Of a stretch of 41,542 bases of DNA, positions 1-7,609 are shown in pieces. Below the pieces are notes generated by a model, which was not told where the DNA came from, did no database searches, and was given only the letters and a program-made list of their open reading frames with translations. A program made the position numbers and the translations under genes. Source of the DNA: SVTX01 sp964567085 (GTDB taxonomy: Bacteria; Bacillota; Clostridia; Oscillospirales; CAG-272); assembly GCA_964567085.1 (NCBI GenBank), contig CAZMKU010000004.1:1-41542 (forward strand), in the 5' to 3' direction. Numbering within the stretch: the first letter of the stretch is position 1; every line of letters begins with the position of its first letter.

Positions 1-4
1 GAAA

Positions 5-50
5 AAAGAGCAGACATACAAGATTTTTCGGTCTTGCGTGTTTGCTCTTT
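5..50 (-). terminator. Rho-independent terminator, leftward
   Basis: An interrupted hairpin pairs 5-12 with 43-50, 14-16 with 39-41 and 19-23 with 32-36. Read on the minus strand it ends in a run of six T (positions 2-7), as expected for a terminator of leftward transcripts. It lies about 125 bases beyond the stop of the leftward esterase gene and probably ends that transcript. Confidence 0.6.
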
Positions 51-87
51 CTGCCGTTATACGGGTTTGGGCTTAGCCCATTTTGTG

Positions 88-101
88 TTTGACTAGTCAA
101 A
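88..101. repeat. Perfect 14-bp palindrome TTTGACTAGTCAAA
   Basis: A perfect inverted repeat without spacer lies between the esterase stop codon and the terminator at the window edge. It could be an operator for something beyond the left edge or a chance palindrome. No partner site was found in the window. Confidence 0.35.
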
Positions 102-173
102 TGCGATGCTCGCACTTAGTAAGATTTTCAAATTCTCCGCTAAGAACATCACCCAGTCGCTCTCTGTTCATTT

Positions 174-944
174 TTATTCGTTTATGTCAAGAATGTATTT
201 AATGCCGCTTACGATATGCTTATCCCACCATTCCCACGAGTGGTCGCCCTCGCTTATGGCGAATTTGTGAGGAACGTCAAGCTCCTCCAGAAGCTCGTGG
301 AAGCGTATGCTTGAATCGAGCAAGCTGTCGTCCTCGCCGCACCAGATAAACGTTTTCGGAAATTTTATACCCTTTTCGTGCGCCTTGCGAGCCAAAACGT
401 AAAGGTCGTGATCTGTTCCGCGGAGATGAGTTACGCTCTCGAGATCGCGGTCGAATATCGCGCGCCATTCTGTGAGCAGATTTTCTCTGTGAGGGCTTGC
501 AATATCCATTGAAGCCGAAAGCGCGATGCACGAGCCAAACTTGTCGGGATGAGTGAGCGCCGCCTTGACCGCGCCGTAGCCTCCCATTGAAAGACCGCCG
601 ATCATAACGTCCTCGCGTTCGGTGGAAATATTGCGGAAGAAGTTGGGAATTACGGTTGTAAGCTCCTCGCAAATAAATGAAAAGTAGGGAATACCGCCGA
701 CGGTATCCGTGTACCAGCTTCTCTCAACGGCGGGCATAACGACCGCGATATTGAAATCCTCGGCGTATCGCTCGATCGAGGTCTGGCGCATCCAGCCTGC
801 GTGGTTGTCGCCAAGTCCGTGGAGAAGGTAAAGCGTCTTGTATTTCTCGTCGGGATTGTTCTTTGCTCTGTCGGGAATGATCACGTTTATAGAAACGTGC
901 CGTTTAAGGAGTGTTGAATAATATTGCATTTCAAAAAAAGCCAT
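174..944 (-). CDS. Esterase D / tributyrin esterase-like alpha/beta hydrolase
   Basis: A 256-residue serine hydrolase of the esterase D/PHB-depolymerase-like family (PF00756), which cleaves short acyl esters and includes tributyrin and acetyl esterases. The nucleophile elbow GGLSMGG places the serine at residue 119. An oxyanion-type LHGLGD motif lies near residue 41, and GDHSWEWW near the C-terminus supplies the catalytic histidine. No signal peptide is seen, so it should be cytoplasmic. A GAGGTG ribosome site precedes the ATG. It stands alone, divergent from the GNAT gene, with a leftward terminator beyond its stop. The true acyl substrate cannot be read from sequence. Confidence 0.88.
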   Translation of the reverse strand: MAFFEMQYYSTLLKRHVSINVIIPDRAKNNPDEKYKTLYLLHGLGDNHAGWMRQTSIERYAEDFNIAVVMPAVERSWYTDTVGGIPYFSFICEELTTVIPNFFRNISTEREDVMIGGLSMGGYGAVKAALTHPDKFGSCIALSASMDIASPHRENLLTEWRAIFDRDLESVTHLRGTDHDLYVLARKAHEKGIKFPKTFIWCGEDDSLLDSSIRFHELLEELDVPHKFAISEGDHSWEWWDKHIVSGIKYILDINE

Positions 945-975
945 AGTACACCTCGCGTCTGTTTTTTATAAATCT

Positions 976-1004
976 ATTTTACCACAAAACCCAAAAATCC
1001 GCAA
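976..1004 (-). promoter_or_regulatory. Possible promoter of the esterase gene
   Basis: On the minus strand a TTGCGG -35 (999-1004) and a TAAAAT -10 (976-981) are separated by 17 bases and sit about 32 bases upstream of the esterase ATG. The -35 is weak, so this is tentative. Confidence 0.35.
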
Positions 1005-1021
1005 TAGTTGAATAAAACATA

Positions 1022-1050
1022 TTGAAATTTTTATTGATTTGAGCTATAAT
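1022..1050 (+). promoter_or_regulatory. Sigma-A promoter of the GNAT gene
   Basis: TTGAAA (1022-1027) and TATAAT (1045-1050) are separated by 17 bases, with the ATG 30 bases further on. Confidence 0.7.
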
Positions 1051-1080
1051 ATATCTATAAATTAAAGGCAGGGATGGAAA

Positions 1081-1548
1081 ATGATAATTCGCAGAGCACG
1101 TAAGAACGACGTTGACGGAATAAATAAGCTTTTGCGCCAGGTGCTTGATATTCACCATAACGGCAGACCCGATATTTTTAAGAGCGGTGCTAAAAAATAT
1201 ACGGATAGCGAGCTTGCAGATATAATTTGCGATGACTCCCGTCCTGTTTTCGTTGCGGACGAGGACGGTGAAGTTCTTGGATATGCTTTTTGTGTGTTCG
1301 TGCAGAATAAGGATAACAATATTCTGACCGACATCAGGAGTCTTTATATTGACGATCTGTGTGTTGATGAAAATATAAGAGGCAAGCATATCGGCTTGGC
1401 GCTTTATCATTACGTTCTCGACTATGCAAAAGAGAGCGGCTGCTATAATATTACGCTTAACGTCTGGTCGTGTAACGAGAGCGCGTATAGGTTTTATCAA
1501 AAATGCGGATTTGCGCCGCAAAAGACCGTTATGGAGAAAATACTGTAA
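1081..1548 (+). CDS. GNAT family N-acetyltransferase
   Basis: A 155-residue single-domain acetyltransferase that would transfer an acetyl group from acetyl-CoA to an amine. The core is visible: the LYIDDLCVDENIRGKHIG stretch near residues 91-108 holds strand 4 and the acetyl-CoA-binding R/Q-x-x-G-x-G/A loop (here RGKHIG). The later LNVWSCNESAYRFYQKCGF segment (about 127-145) is the usual GNAT C-terminal motif. The length is normal for the family. It has its own promoter and a terminator directly after the stop, so it is monocistronic. The substrate (small molecule or protein N-terminus) is not determinable. Confidence 0.88.
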   Translation: MIIRRARKNDVDGINKLLRQVLDIHHNGRPDIFKSGAKKYTDSELADIICDDSRPVFVADEDGEVLGYAFCVFVQNKDNNILTDIRSLYIDDLCVDENIRGKHIGLALYHYVLDYAKESGCYNITLNVWSCNESAYRFYQKCGFAPQKTVMEKIL

Positions 1549-1583
1549 AAAATATCCCTCGCTCGTGAGCGAGGGATATTTTT
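1548..1583. terminator. Bidirectional terminator
   Basis: A perfect 16-bp stem (1548-1563 with 1568-1583) with loop CGTG is flanked by A-rich and T-rich ends. It separates the convergent GNAT and DUF308 genes and should stop transcription both ways. Confidence 0.85.
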
Positions 1584-1596
1584 GTTAAGTAAGGAA

Positions 1597-2055
1597 TTAC
1601 TTCTTGAGTGCGCTAACAACGCCGATAACGCCGTCGATTGCGAGAAGCACGCCTGCGATAACGAGTACCCAGTGCGCAAGTCCGCCGAATGCGAGACCGA
1701 CACCGAGAACTACTGTGAGAACGGGGAATACGATATCAAGAGCTCTCTTCTTTTCCTTCTTAAACACGTTGATAAGTGCAATTATACCCTTGATCGCGAT
1801 GAGTACACCGAGAACGATGAGGACGATTCCTGTGATAAGCCAACCGAGAGTGATAATAGCGATACCGATGATAAGGCTTACTGCGCCGCCCGCCCAGTTC
1901 TTCTTGATAAGGTCAAGAACACCGGATACGATGAAGAGAACGCCTGCGATCGTCATAGCCCAGCTAACTGCTGTTTCGGGGAATATTGCAAGAAGCACAC
2001 CTACTACGATGTAGAGAATAGAAGTGAAAAGCTCGTTATTCTGTTTCTTTGCCAT
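1597..2055 (-). CDS. DUF308/HdeD-like integral membrane protein
   Basis: A 152-residue protein built of about six short hydrophobic helices after a polar MAKKQNN start, rich in Val, Ile, Leu, Gly and Ala. This matches the DUF308 (HdeD-like) membrane family, whose biochemical role is unsettled; enterobacterial HdeD is tied to acid resistance. The ATG at 2055 is chosen because AAAGGAG lies eight bases upstream. An upstream in-frame ATG at 2085 would add ten residues but has no suitable ribosome site. Single gene with its own promoter, convergent with the GNAT gene. Confidence 0.8.
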   Translation of the reverse strand: MAKKQNNELFTSILYIVVGVLLAIFPETAVSWAMTIAGVLFIVSGVLDLIKKNWAGGAVSLIIGIAIITLGWLITGIVLIVLGVLIAIKGIIALINVFKKEKKRALDIVFPVLTVVLGVGLAFGGLAHWVLVIAGVLLAIDGVIGVVSALKK

Positions 2056-2089
2056 TGTTTTGACTCCTTTCTGAAATTTGTTCAAATAA

Positions 2090-2118
2090 ATTATATCACA
2101 AAAAAACCGCTATTTCAA
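2090..2118 (-). promoter_or_regulatory. Promoter of the DUF308 gene
   Basis: On the minus strand TTGAAA (2113-2118) and TATAAT (2090-2095) are separated by 17 bases, about 35 bases before the chosen ATG. Confidence 0.65.
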
Positions 2119-2178
2119 TAAAAAAATTCAAATTTTTCTAAAAAACAGCAATTTTTTTATTATACTACAATACAAATC

Positions 2179-2207
2179 TTGACAAACGAATAAAATATGT
2201 ATATAAT
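2179..2207 (+). promoter_or_regulatory. Full-consensus promoter of the HTH regulator gene
   Basis: TTGACA (2179-2184) and TATAAT (2202-2207) are separated by exactly 17 bases. The expected start site falls at about 2214, just before the 18-bp inverted repeat at 2219-2236. A promoter this good usually needs repression, which the repeat could provide. Confidence 0.85.
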
Positions 2208-2218
2208 AATGGTATGAA

Positions 2219-2236
2219 TGTTCGCAAGCGCGAACA
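2219..2236. promoter_or_regulatory. Inverted repeat TGTTCGC-N4-GCGAACA, copy A (possible operator)
   Basis: Perfect 7-bp arms around AAGC lie between the predicted transcription start and the ribosome site (GAGGAGGG) of the HTH regulator. The same repeat recurs three times downstream of that gene. The position suits autorepression, or a leader-RNA hairpin near the ribosome site. Confidence 0.6.
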
Positions 2237-2248
2237 GAGGAGGGCATA

Positions 2249-3466
2249 ATGAATTACATTACCGTTAAGCAAGCCGCAGAAAAATGGGGAGTCAGCACAA
2301 GACGAGTGCAGATACTCTGCAGTCAGGACAGAATAAAGGGCGCTTACCGCTTTGGAAAGTCTTATATGATCCCCGCTGATGCGATTCTGCCGAACGCGAG
2401 AAGAACCGAGGAGGAGAAGCTTCCGATGCCTCGAAAGAGCCCCTTTCTCGATATGACGAGCCTTTATAATAAGGCGGGCGAGGCAGAGGAGTGCGCCGAG
2501 ATGCTAATTAACCGTCCCGAAGCGTACGCGCTTTTCGATGCGCAGATCGCGTACCGTCGCGGTGAGATAGATAAGGTTTATGAGAAGGCGAGATTTTTTC
2601 TGTCCTCCCATTCAGGATTTTATGCAATACTTGGCGGCGGTATGCTTCTTGCGCAGTGCGCAATTTGGCGCGGTGATATAAATCTTTGGAACGAGGCGAA
2701 AAAGCATATCTGTGAAGCGCCCTGTAATACGAGCGAGGACCGCGAGATAATCTCGCTTTCCTTGGCGATTATCGACAGCTCGATATATGATAATAAGGAC
2801 TACCCCGAGTGGTTCACACAAGGCAATTTCGAGGCGCTTCCCGCCGACGCGCATCCCGCGGCAAAGGTATTCTACGTAAAATATCTTTATATGGCGGCGT
2901 TCGCCATAGCCTCGGGGCAGTTTGAGTTAGAGGGCGTGCAGGGCTTGGCGCTTATGAGAATGATACCGAACACCATCGAGCCGCTTATAACTCAGGCGGT
3001 GGTTGACGGCACGGTCATTCCCGAAATATTTCTTCGAATGTCCTGCGCTGTTGCTTATCACAACTCGGGCGAGAGGGAAAAGGCTATAAAGCATATCGAC
3101 AAGGCGATTGCATTAGCGCTCCCCGATAAGCTTTACGGAATTCTCACCGAGTATATAAGACACTTTAACGGCTTGCTTGAGGAGCGTCTTATTCTGGTTG
3201 ACGAGAATGCGGCTCGCGAGGTGATGCAGCTTTATGAGAGATACCGTCTTGGCTGGGCGAAGCTTTCGGGTCAGGTGAGAAACAGACAGATAGCGACTAA
3301 CCTGACACCGAGAGAGCATGAGATAGCGAAGCTCAAGGCGTTTGGCTTCAAGCCGCGTCAGATCGCGGAAATGCTTTTCCTTTCGGAATCGATGGTAAGA
3401 TTCTTAATAACGCAGATAGCGAATAAGGCGAGCTGCTCGGAAAATGAGTTCTCGCAGATCATATAA
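2249..3466 (+). CDS. Two-headed HTH transcriptional regulator (MerR/excisionase-like N-terminus, LuxR-type C-terminus)
   Basis: A 405-residue predicted DNA-binding protein. Residues 3-50 form an excisionase/MerR-like HTH (VKQAAEKWGVSTRRVQ followed by a GKSYMIP wing). Residues about 352-400 form a LuxR/GerE-type HTH (LTPREHEIAKLKAFGFKPRQ, then MLFLSESMVRFLI). The middle 250 residues are helical and TPR-like, probably for ligand or protein sensing. Having a DNA-binding domain at each end is unusual. It has a full-consensus promoter, an inverted repeat at the start site and a strong terminator behind it, so it is an autonomous and probably self-regulating gene. Its target is unknown; the four repeats around it are the best candidates. 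Confidence 0.8.
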   Translation: MNYITVKQAAEKWGVSTRRVQILCSQDRIKGAYRFGKSYMIPADAILPNARRTEEEKLPMPRKSPFLDMTSLYNKAGEAEECAEMLINRPEAYALFDAQIAYRRGEIDKVYEKARFFLSSHSGFYAILGGGMLLAQCAIWRGDINLWNEAKKHICEAPCNTSEDREIISLSLAIIDSSIYDNKDYPEWFTQGNFEALPADAHPAAKVFYVKYLYMAAFAIASGQFELEGVQGLALMRMIPNTIEPLITQAVVDGTVIPEIFLRMSCAVAYHNSGEREKAIKHIDKAIALALPDKLYGILTEYIRHFNGLLEERLILVDENAAREVMQLYERYRLGWAKLSGQVRNRQIATNLTPREHEIAKLKAFGFKPRQIAEMLFLSESMVRFLITQIANKASCSENEFSQII

Positions 3467-3482
3467 AGCATAACGACTGTAA

Positions 3483-3507
3483 GGCGGGGCTTGCTCCGCC
3501 TTTTTTT
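3483..3507 (+). terminator. Rho-independent terminator
   Basis: An eight-bp GC-rich stem (3483-3490 with 3493-3500, one G-T pair) is followed by seven T. It ends the HTH regulator transcript. Confidence 0.85.
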
Positions 3508-3548
3508 ATATAGCATAAAGGTACGAAAAACTCAAAGAAATTTTCCTC

Positions 3549-3566
3549 TGTTCGCCAAAGCGAACA
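3549..3566. repeat. Inverted repeat copy B, TGTTCGC-CAAA-GCGAACA
   Basis: Same 7-bp arms as copy A, downstream of the regulator terminator. Confidence 0.8.
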
Positions 3567-3582
3567 GTAAAATTTGCTTGAA

Positions 3583-3600
3583 TGTTCGCAAAAGCGAACA
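3583..3600. repeat. Inverted repeat copy C, TGTTCGC-AAAA-GCGAACA
   Basis: Same arms as copy A. It starts exactly 34 bases after copy B, about three helical turns. Confidence 0.8.
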
Positions 3601-3616
3601 ATAATTTAAGACTAAC

Positions 3617-3634
3617 TATTCGCCAAAGCGAATA
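3617..3634. repeat. Inverted repeat copy D, TATTCGC-CAAA-GCGAATA
   Basis: A variant copy with a compensating change in both arms (G to A on one side, C to T on the other), 34 bases after copy C. The compensation shows that pairing or two-fold symmetry has been kept. Confidence 0.75.
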
Positions 3635-3653
3635 TCCTTCCCCCCGAATTTGC

Positions 3654-3734
3654 GGGCAAAAAACCGTAAATATACGCCCGAAAGCGCGGAATTCCTTACG
3701 CATAAAGGATTTTCCGCGCTTTAATTTTTTGCCC
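3654..3734. repeat. Three-tier nested hairpin
   Basis: The outer stem pairs 3654-3663 with 3725-3734 (GGGCAAAAAA with TTTTTTGCCC), the middle stem pairs 3681-3691 with 3712-3722 (AAAGCGCGGAA with TTCCGCGCTTT), and an inner CCTT/AAGG pair lies at 3694-3697/3705-3708. There is no open reading frame of note. Together with repeats B-D it fills the gene-free stretch 3508-3810. Confidence 0.7.
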
Positions 3735-3810
3735 GATTTCCGCAAACGGCATTGCGGATTTTGTCCTCAAAAACACAATAAAAATTGCGAAAAACGCCCC
3801 CTTTTTTATA

Positions 3811-3840
3811 GTGACAAATTCGCAGGTCTTATGCTATAAT
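3811..3840 (+). promoter_or_regulatory. Promoter of the small Cys-rich gene
   Basis: GTGACA (3811-3816) and TATAAT (3835-3840) with an 18-base spacer, about 30 bases before the GTG start. Confidence 0.65.
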
Positions 3841-3869
3841 GCTATTGTAAAACAGAAGGGAGGGATAAC

Positions 3870-4187
3870 GTGAACGGAAAGCATAAGGAAGGCGAGCTCT
3901 ACAGAAGCGTAGACGCGTTTGGAAAAAGCTTCAATATTTATTACGGATATTACGAGGAATACGAAAGGCACAGCCGATATAACGACCCCGTTCCCGTATA
4001 TCCCGATCTTGCGGCGACCCCCGAGTACGATAACGAGGGCAACCGAATCGTAACCGAGATGCAGATTGCGTGCCCACATTATTCGGGGATACCCGACGAG
4101 GACAGCTGCTCACATTGTCCTCACTTTGAGAAAGGAAACGACCTTTTCGGTCGGTGCCTTTGCGAGCTTAATCGAAAAAACGAATAG
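3870..4187 (+). CDS. Small cysteine-rich hypothetical protein
   Basis: A 105-residue soluble protein that I do not recognise. It starts with GTG behind a strong AAGGGAGGG site. The N-terminal 60 residues are polar and Tyr-rich. The last 40 carry five cysteines (C68, C80, C83, C96, C98) and several histidines (H70, H82, H85) in a C-x11-C-x2-C-x12-C-x-C pattern that could bind zinc or an iron-sulfur cluster. No signal peptide or membrane segment is present. It has its own promoter and lies between the HTH regulator and the surface protein with no evident shared operon. The ribosome site, promoter and coherent composition support a real gene; the function is unknown. Confidence 0.7.
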   Translation: MNGKHKEGELYRSVDAFGKSFNIYYGYYEEYERHSRYNDPVPVYPDLAATPEYDNEGNRIVTEMQIACPHYSGIPDEDSCSHCPHFEKGNDLFGRCLCELNRKNE

Positions 4188-4258
4188 GGAATTATTTCCC
4201 ATCGCACAGCGTTGAAATTAAACAAGCATTACATATATTCGATAAGGAGAATTTGATT

Positions 4259-7200
4259 ATGACAAAAAAGAAAGTATTCAGAAAAATATTGACGGTTGCG
4301 GTTATGCTCGCGGTAATGATATTCGCGATCGCGATCCTCGGCGCGCTTGACGTGTCGGCGGACGAGGCACAGACGCCATCTATTGATTCGTCTCAAGAAC
4401 AGATTTTCGGCAATGGAACACATATTTACGTTGTAGAGGGTACGAGTGGCGGCACGGCGGTTTATTATATGAGCGGCTCAACTAAGGTTTACGTAAACCC
4501 CAACGGCGCGACAGGCGACGACCTTTCAGGGTACTCAATTTACGGCGGATTTAAAAACACTATTTTTGACGGTGATACATACATTACAATGACGGGCGGA
4601 AAGGTTATGAATATTATCGGTGCAGGCACGGCTGCGAGTACGACCGATCTAACTCTTGGTCAGGTTAATAGTGTTTATATTAAGATAACGGGAGGCACGG
4701 TTACGAACAGAGTGGCGGCATCCTTAGCCGCGGGTGTTAAAGGGAACGTTAGTATTGAGATCACGGGCGGAACAGTTCCCGATGTTTACGGCGCGGTTGC
4801 TCGGAGCAGTTCAGGAGCTACCTGGAGAAGGGTTTATGGTAACTCTACGATCACTATCACGGGAAATACGACTGTTACGGGGGAAGTTCACTGCGGCGAT
4901 GGTTATAATCCTGTAAACGGCACACAAACCCTGGTGACCACTGTTCCCATCACTTTTAAGCTTCATGGGCCCGCGTCGGTCGAAACTTATTTGGATAACT
5001 TCCTCTATAAGGACGGCTCTACGTGGAAGGTAAAGGGCAGCGTTACGGTTCCTGCGGGCGCAACTTTTACGATTGCTGACGGCGAGACGCTTTCCGTTCC
5101 CGCGGGCGCGACTCTTACCAATAACGGCACTATCGTAAATAACGGCAATCTTGACATAGTTGGCACGGTACGAAATAACGGCAGCATATCATGCTCAAAC
5201 CATACATATACGTATAGTTGCGATACGACCTGTAACCTTTGCGGCTCGACAAGGTCTGTTTCCTGCGAGGCGAAAACAGGCTCGGTCAGCGGCAGTACCA
5301 TTACGGTTCCTTGTAAGTATTGCGGCAGCACGATCGGCACAGTAACTATCAATAGCTCCACGGTTAAATATAACGGAAGCGGCAGAAGCCTGGCAGTTAG
5401 CCTGACGGGCATTTATGCAGGCACAACACAGACGGTATCTTATACAAAGTCAGGCGATAGCTCCTTCTCGGGAACACCCGTGTACCCGGGTACGTATACG
5501 GGCTCGGTTACAGTAGCGGGCGTTACGGCTTCGGCGACTCTTACTGTTGAAAAGGCTGATCTTTCGGTTGCTACGGCTCCTTCGGTAACTTACTATTACG
5601 GCGAGGATGCTCAGTCCAAGAGCATCACGGGTAAGGTCGTTGCCGCAACAAACTCCTCGCTCACAGTGAGCGGCACTTGGGCTTGGTCGGGCAGCCAGGC
5701 GGTATTTACTCCCGATAGCTCGGTTGCTGATTACTTTAACTCACTTCCCGCGCAAACGGTAGTTCATAACGTGCAGGCGGCGACTCCCGTTATCGTTATC
5801 GAGTCTCCCTCGCCCGCGATAATGCCGGGTATGAGCATTGTGTTCGATATGACGGTTACCAACCCCTATACGTCAACTCCCGCAAGCCTTCCCACTACTT
5901 ACTGCTACGTATATAAAATAGGTCAGAACGGTACACTCGAGTACTCTTATGAAGAAAAGTTTACAGTTCCCTCCGACGTATCGGTGGGTGAAACGGTTTA
6001 CGTATACGTTGGAAGCTTCGCTGAGAGCGGCAAATATGAGATCGGTATATCCAATACGGTTGAGCTTTTCATAGGTCAGATCGATTATACCGAACAAATA
6101 ACCCAGGTTCAGACAAATCTTGATAACGCTATTGCGGCTCTCAATCAGGCAGATACGGATAATGCAAAAGAGCTCGCTGAGGCAATAGAGGATCTTGAAG
6201 GCGCTATCGCGGCTGCTCAGGCGGCGGCTGAGCAGGCGGCAGCTGACGGCGACGACGCGCTTGGAGCGGCTCTTACGAAGAAGATCGACGAAGCTGATGC
6301 GGCGCTTGATAAGAAGATAAGCGATCTTGGCGATGCGCTTGACGAGGCAGTAAAAGAGCTTAAGCAGGCAGACAAGGATAACGCTGATGCTCTGGCGCAG
6401 GCGATAGTTGACTTGACTGCGACTATAGAGGTTGCTCAGGCGGCGGCTGAGGCTTACGCTGATGCGGGTGACGAAGCGCTTGGAGCGGCTCTTACGAAGA
6501 AGATCGACGAAGCTGATGCGGCGCTTGATAAGAAGATAAGCGATCTTGGCGATGCGCTTGACGAGGCAGTAAAAGAGCTTAAGCAGGCAGACAAGGATAA
6601 CGCTGAAGCTCTGGCGCAGGCGATAGTTGAATTGACTGCGACCATAGAGGCTGCTCAGGCGGCGGCTGAGGCTTACGCTGATGCGGGTGACGATGCGCTT
6701 GGAGCGGCTCTTACGAAGAAGATCGACGAAGCAGACGCTATCCTTCAGGAAAATATAGAAAAGGTACAGGAAAACCTTGATACACAGGTTGAAAGACTCG
6801 ATCAGGTTGACGCGGAGAACGCGGAGGCTTTAAGACAGGCTATTGAAGATCTTATGTCTGCAATCAGAGCATCCCAGGCAATCGCAAAGTCTGCGGCAAA
6901 GCTTGGAGACGCGGAGCTTAAGGCGGCTCTTACGGAAAAGATCGATGCTGCTGACAAGGCTCTCGCGCAGGCGATAGAGGACGTTCAGAATAATCTCGAC
7001 GCGGCTCAGAAGGCTCTTGAGGATGCCATCGCTGCGGGCGACAAGCAGCTTGCGGGTAAGATAAGCGCGCTTGACGCCGCGCTCGCAACAGCACAGGCTG
7101 TGCTTGGTGCGGCAGACGATGAGCTTTCGGGCAGAATCGACGAGGCAACGAATACACTTCAGACGGCTATCGACGCGGTTCAGAAGTCTCTCGACGAGAC

Positions 7201-7429
7201 GAAGGCGGCGCTTAGCGATGCAGACGCGGCTCTCAAGAAGGCAGACGCTGACAACAAGGCGGCTCTTGAAGCGACTGACGCGGCTTTGGCGGAAAAGGAC
7301 GAGAAGCTCAACACAATGTCGGTTGTGGCAATCGTTCTCGGCAGCGTTGGACTTCTCGGCAACGCGGGACTTATCACTTGGATAATTCTCGATAAGAAGG
7401 GAATACTCGCAAAGCTCTTGAAAAAATAA
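4259..7429 (+). CDS. Large secreted, C-terminally membrane-anchored coiled-coil surface protein
   Basis: A 1056-residue extracellular protein. The start is the ATG at 4259, nine bases after AAGGAG; an in-frame TTG at 4253 is too close to that site. Residues 1-33 are a signal peptide. Residues about 50-250 are Gly/Thr-rich beta repeats with recurring TGGTV-type motifs. Residues about 320-365 hold CxxC pairs (CDTTCNLCGS, PCKYCGS) of a kind common in clostridial wall proteins. Ig-like segments follow to about 605. Residues about 610-1010 are a long Ala/Asp/Glu/Lys-rich coiled coil with two near-identical 73-residue repeats. A single membrane helix (about 1020-1042) and a KKGILAKLLKK tail end the protein. 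There is no LPXTG sorting signal, so anchoring is by the membrane helix. A role as stalk, adhesin or scaffold is inference. Confidence 0.85.
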   Translation: MTKKKVFRKILTVAVMLAVMIFAIAILGALDVSADEAQTPSIDSSQEQIFGNGTHIYVVEGTSGGTAVYYMSGSTKVYVNPNGATGDDLSGYSIYGGFKNTIFDGDTYITMTGGKVMNIIGAGTAASTTDLTLGQVNSVYIKITGGTVTNRVAASLAAGVKGNVSIEITGGTVPDVYGAVARSSSGATWRRVYGNSTITITGNTTVTGEVHCGDGYNPVNGTQTLVTTVPITFKLHGPASVETYLDNFLYKDGSTWKVKGSVTVPAGATFTIADGETLSVPAGATLTNNGTIVNNGNLDIVGTVRNNGSISCSNHTYTYSCDTTCNLCGSTRSVSCEAKTGSVSGSTITVPCKYCGSTIGTVTINSSTVKYNGSGRSLAVSLTGIYAGTTQTVSYTKSGDSSFSGTPVYPGTYTGSVTVAGVTASATLTVEKADLSVATAPSVTYYYGEDAQSKSITGKVVAATNSSLTVSGTWAWSGSQAVFTPDSSVADYFNSLPAQTVVHNVQAATPVIVIESPSPAIMPGMSIVFDMTVTNPYTSTPASLPTTYCYVYKIGQNGTLEYSYEEKFTVPSDVSVGETVYVYVGSFAESGKYEIGISNTVELFIGQIDYTEQITQVQTNLDNAIAALNQADTDNAKELAEAIEDLEGAIAAAQAAAEQAAADGDDALGAALTKKIDEADAALDKKISDLGDALDEAVKELKQADKDNADALAQAIVDLTATIEVAQAAAEAYADAGDEALGAALTKKIDEADAALDKKISDLGDALDEAVKELKQADKDNAEALAQAIVELTATIEAAQAAAEAYADAGDDALGAALTKKIDEADAILQENIEKVQENLDTQVERLDQVDAENAEALRQAIEDLMSAIRASQAIAKSAAKLGDAELKAALTEKIDAADKALAQAIEDVQNNLDAAQKALEDAIAAGDKQLAGKISALDAALATAQAVLGAADDELSGRIDEATNTLQTAIDAVQKSLDETKAALSDADAALKKADADNKAALEATDAALAEKDEKLNTMSVVAIVLGSVGLLGNAGLITWIILDKKGILAKLLKK
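6251..6731 (+). repeat. 219-bp in-frame tandem repeat (two full copies plus a partial third)
   Basis: Copy 1 is 6251-6469, copy 2 is 6470-6688, and a partial copy 3 runs from 6689 to about 6731. Copies 1 and 2 differ at only a few bases. Each encodes 73 residues of the coiled-coil stalk, beginning at the LGAALTKKIDEADA segment. Confidence 0.9.
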
Positions 7430-7473
7430 TCAGGTGATAATTCAATTATCATAGATTTCATACTTTTACTCCT

Positions 7474-7499
7474 TGCGGCGAGCCAAAAGGCTCGCCGCA
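7474..7499 (+). terminator. Probable terminator after the surface-protein gene
   Basis: A perfect 11-bp GC-rich stem (7474-7484 with 7489-7499) with an AAAA loop. The following stretch (GTTCTTAAAAATTCTT) is only partly T-rich, so termination may be imperfect. Confidence 0.65.
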
Positions 7500-7534
7500 G
7501 TTCTTAAAAATTCTTAAACAGATAAAATTGGTAA

Positions 7535-7562
7535 TTGACTTTTTTCGTATTTATATTATAAT
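7535..7562 (+). promoter_or_regulatory. Promoter of the lipoprotein gene
   Basis: TTGACT (7535-7540) and TATAAT (7557-7562) with a 16-base spacer. Confidence 0.7.
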
Positions 7563-7609
7563 AAAGCTGAGGGGATATATCCCCCACAAAAAATAAGGAG
7601 AGGATGCTT

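Noticed and set aside
2219..3634. Inverted repeats as Gram-positive LexA boxes
   Set aside because: LexA boxes read CGAAC-N4-GTTCG; here the arms have the opposite order (GTTCGC then GCGAAC), so they are not SOS boxes.
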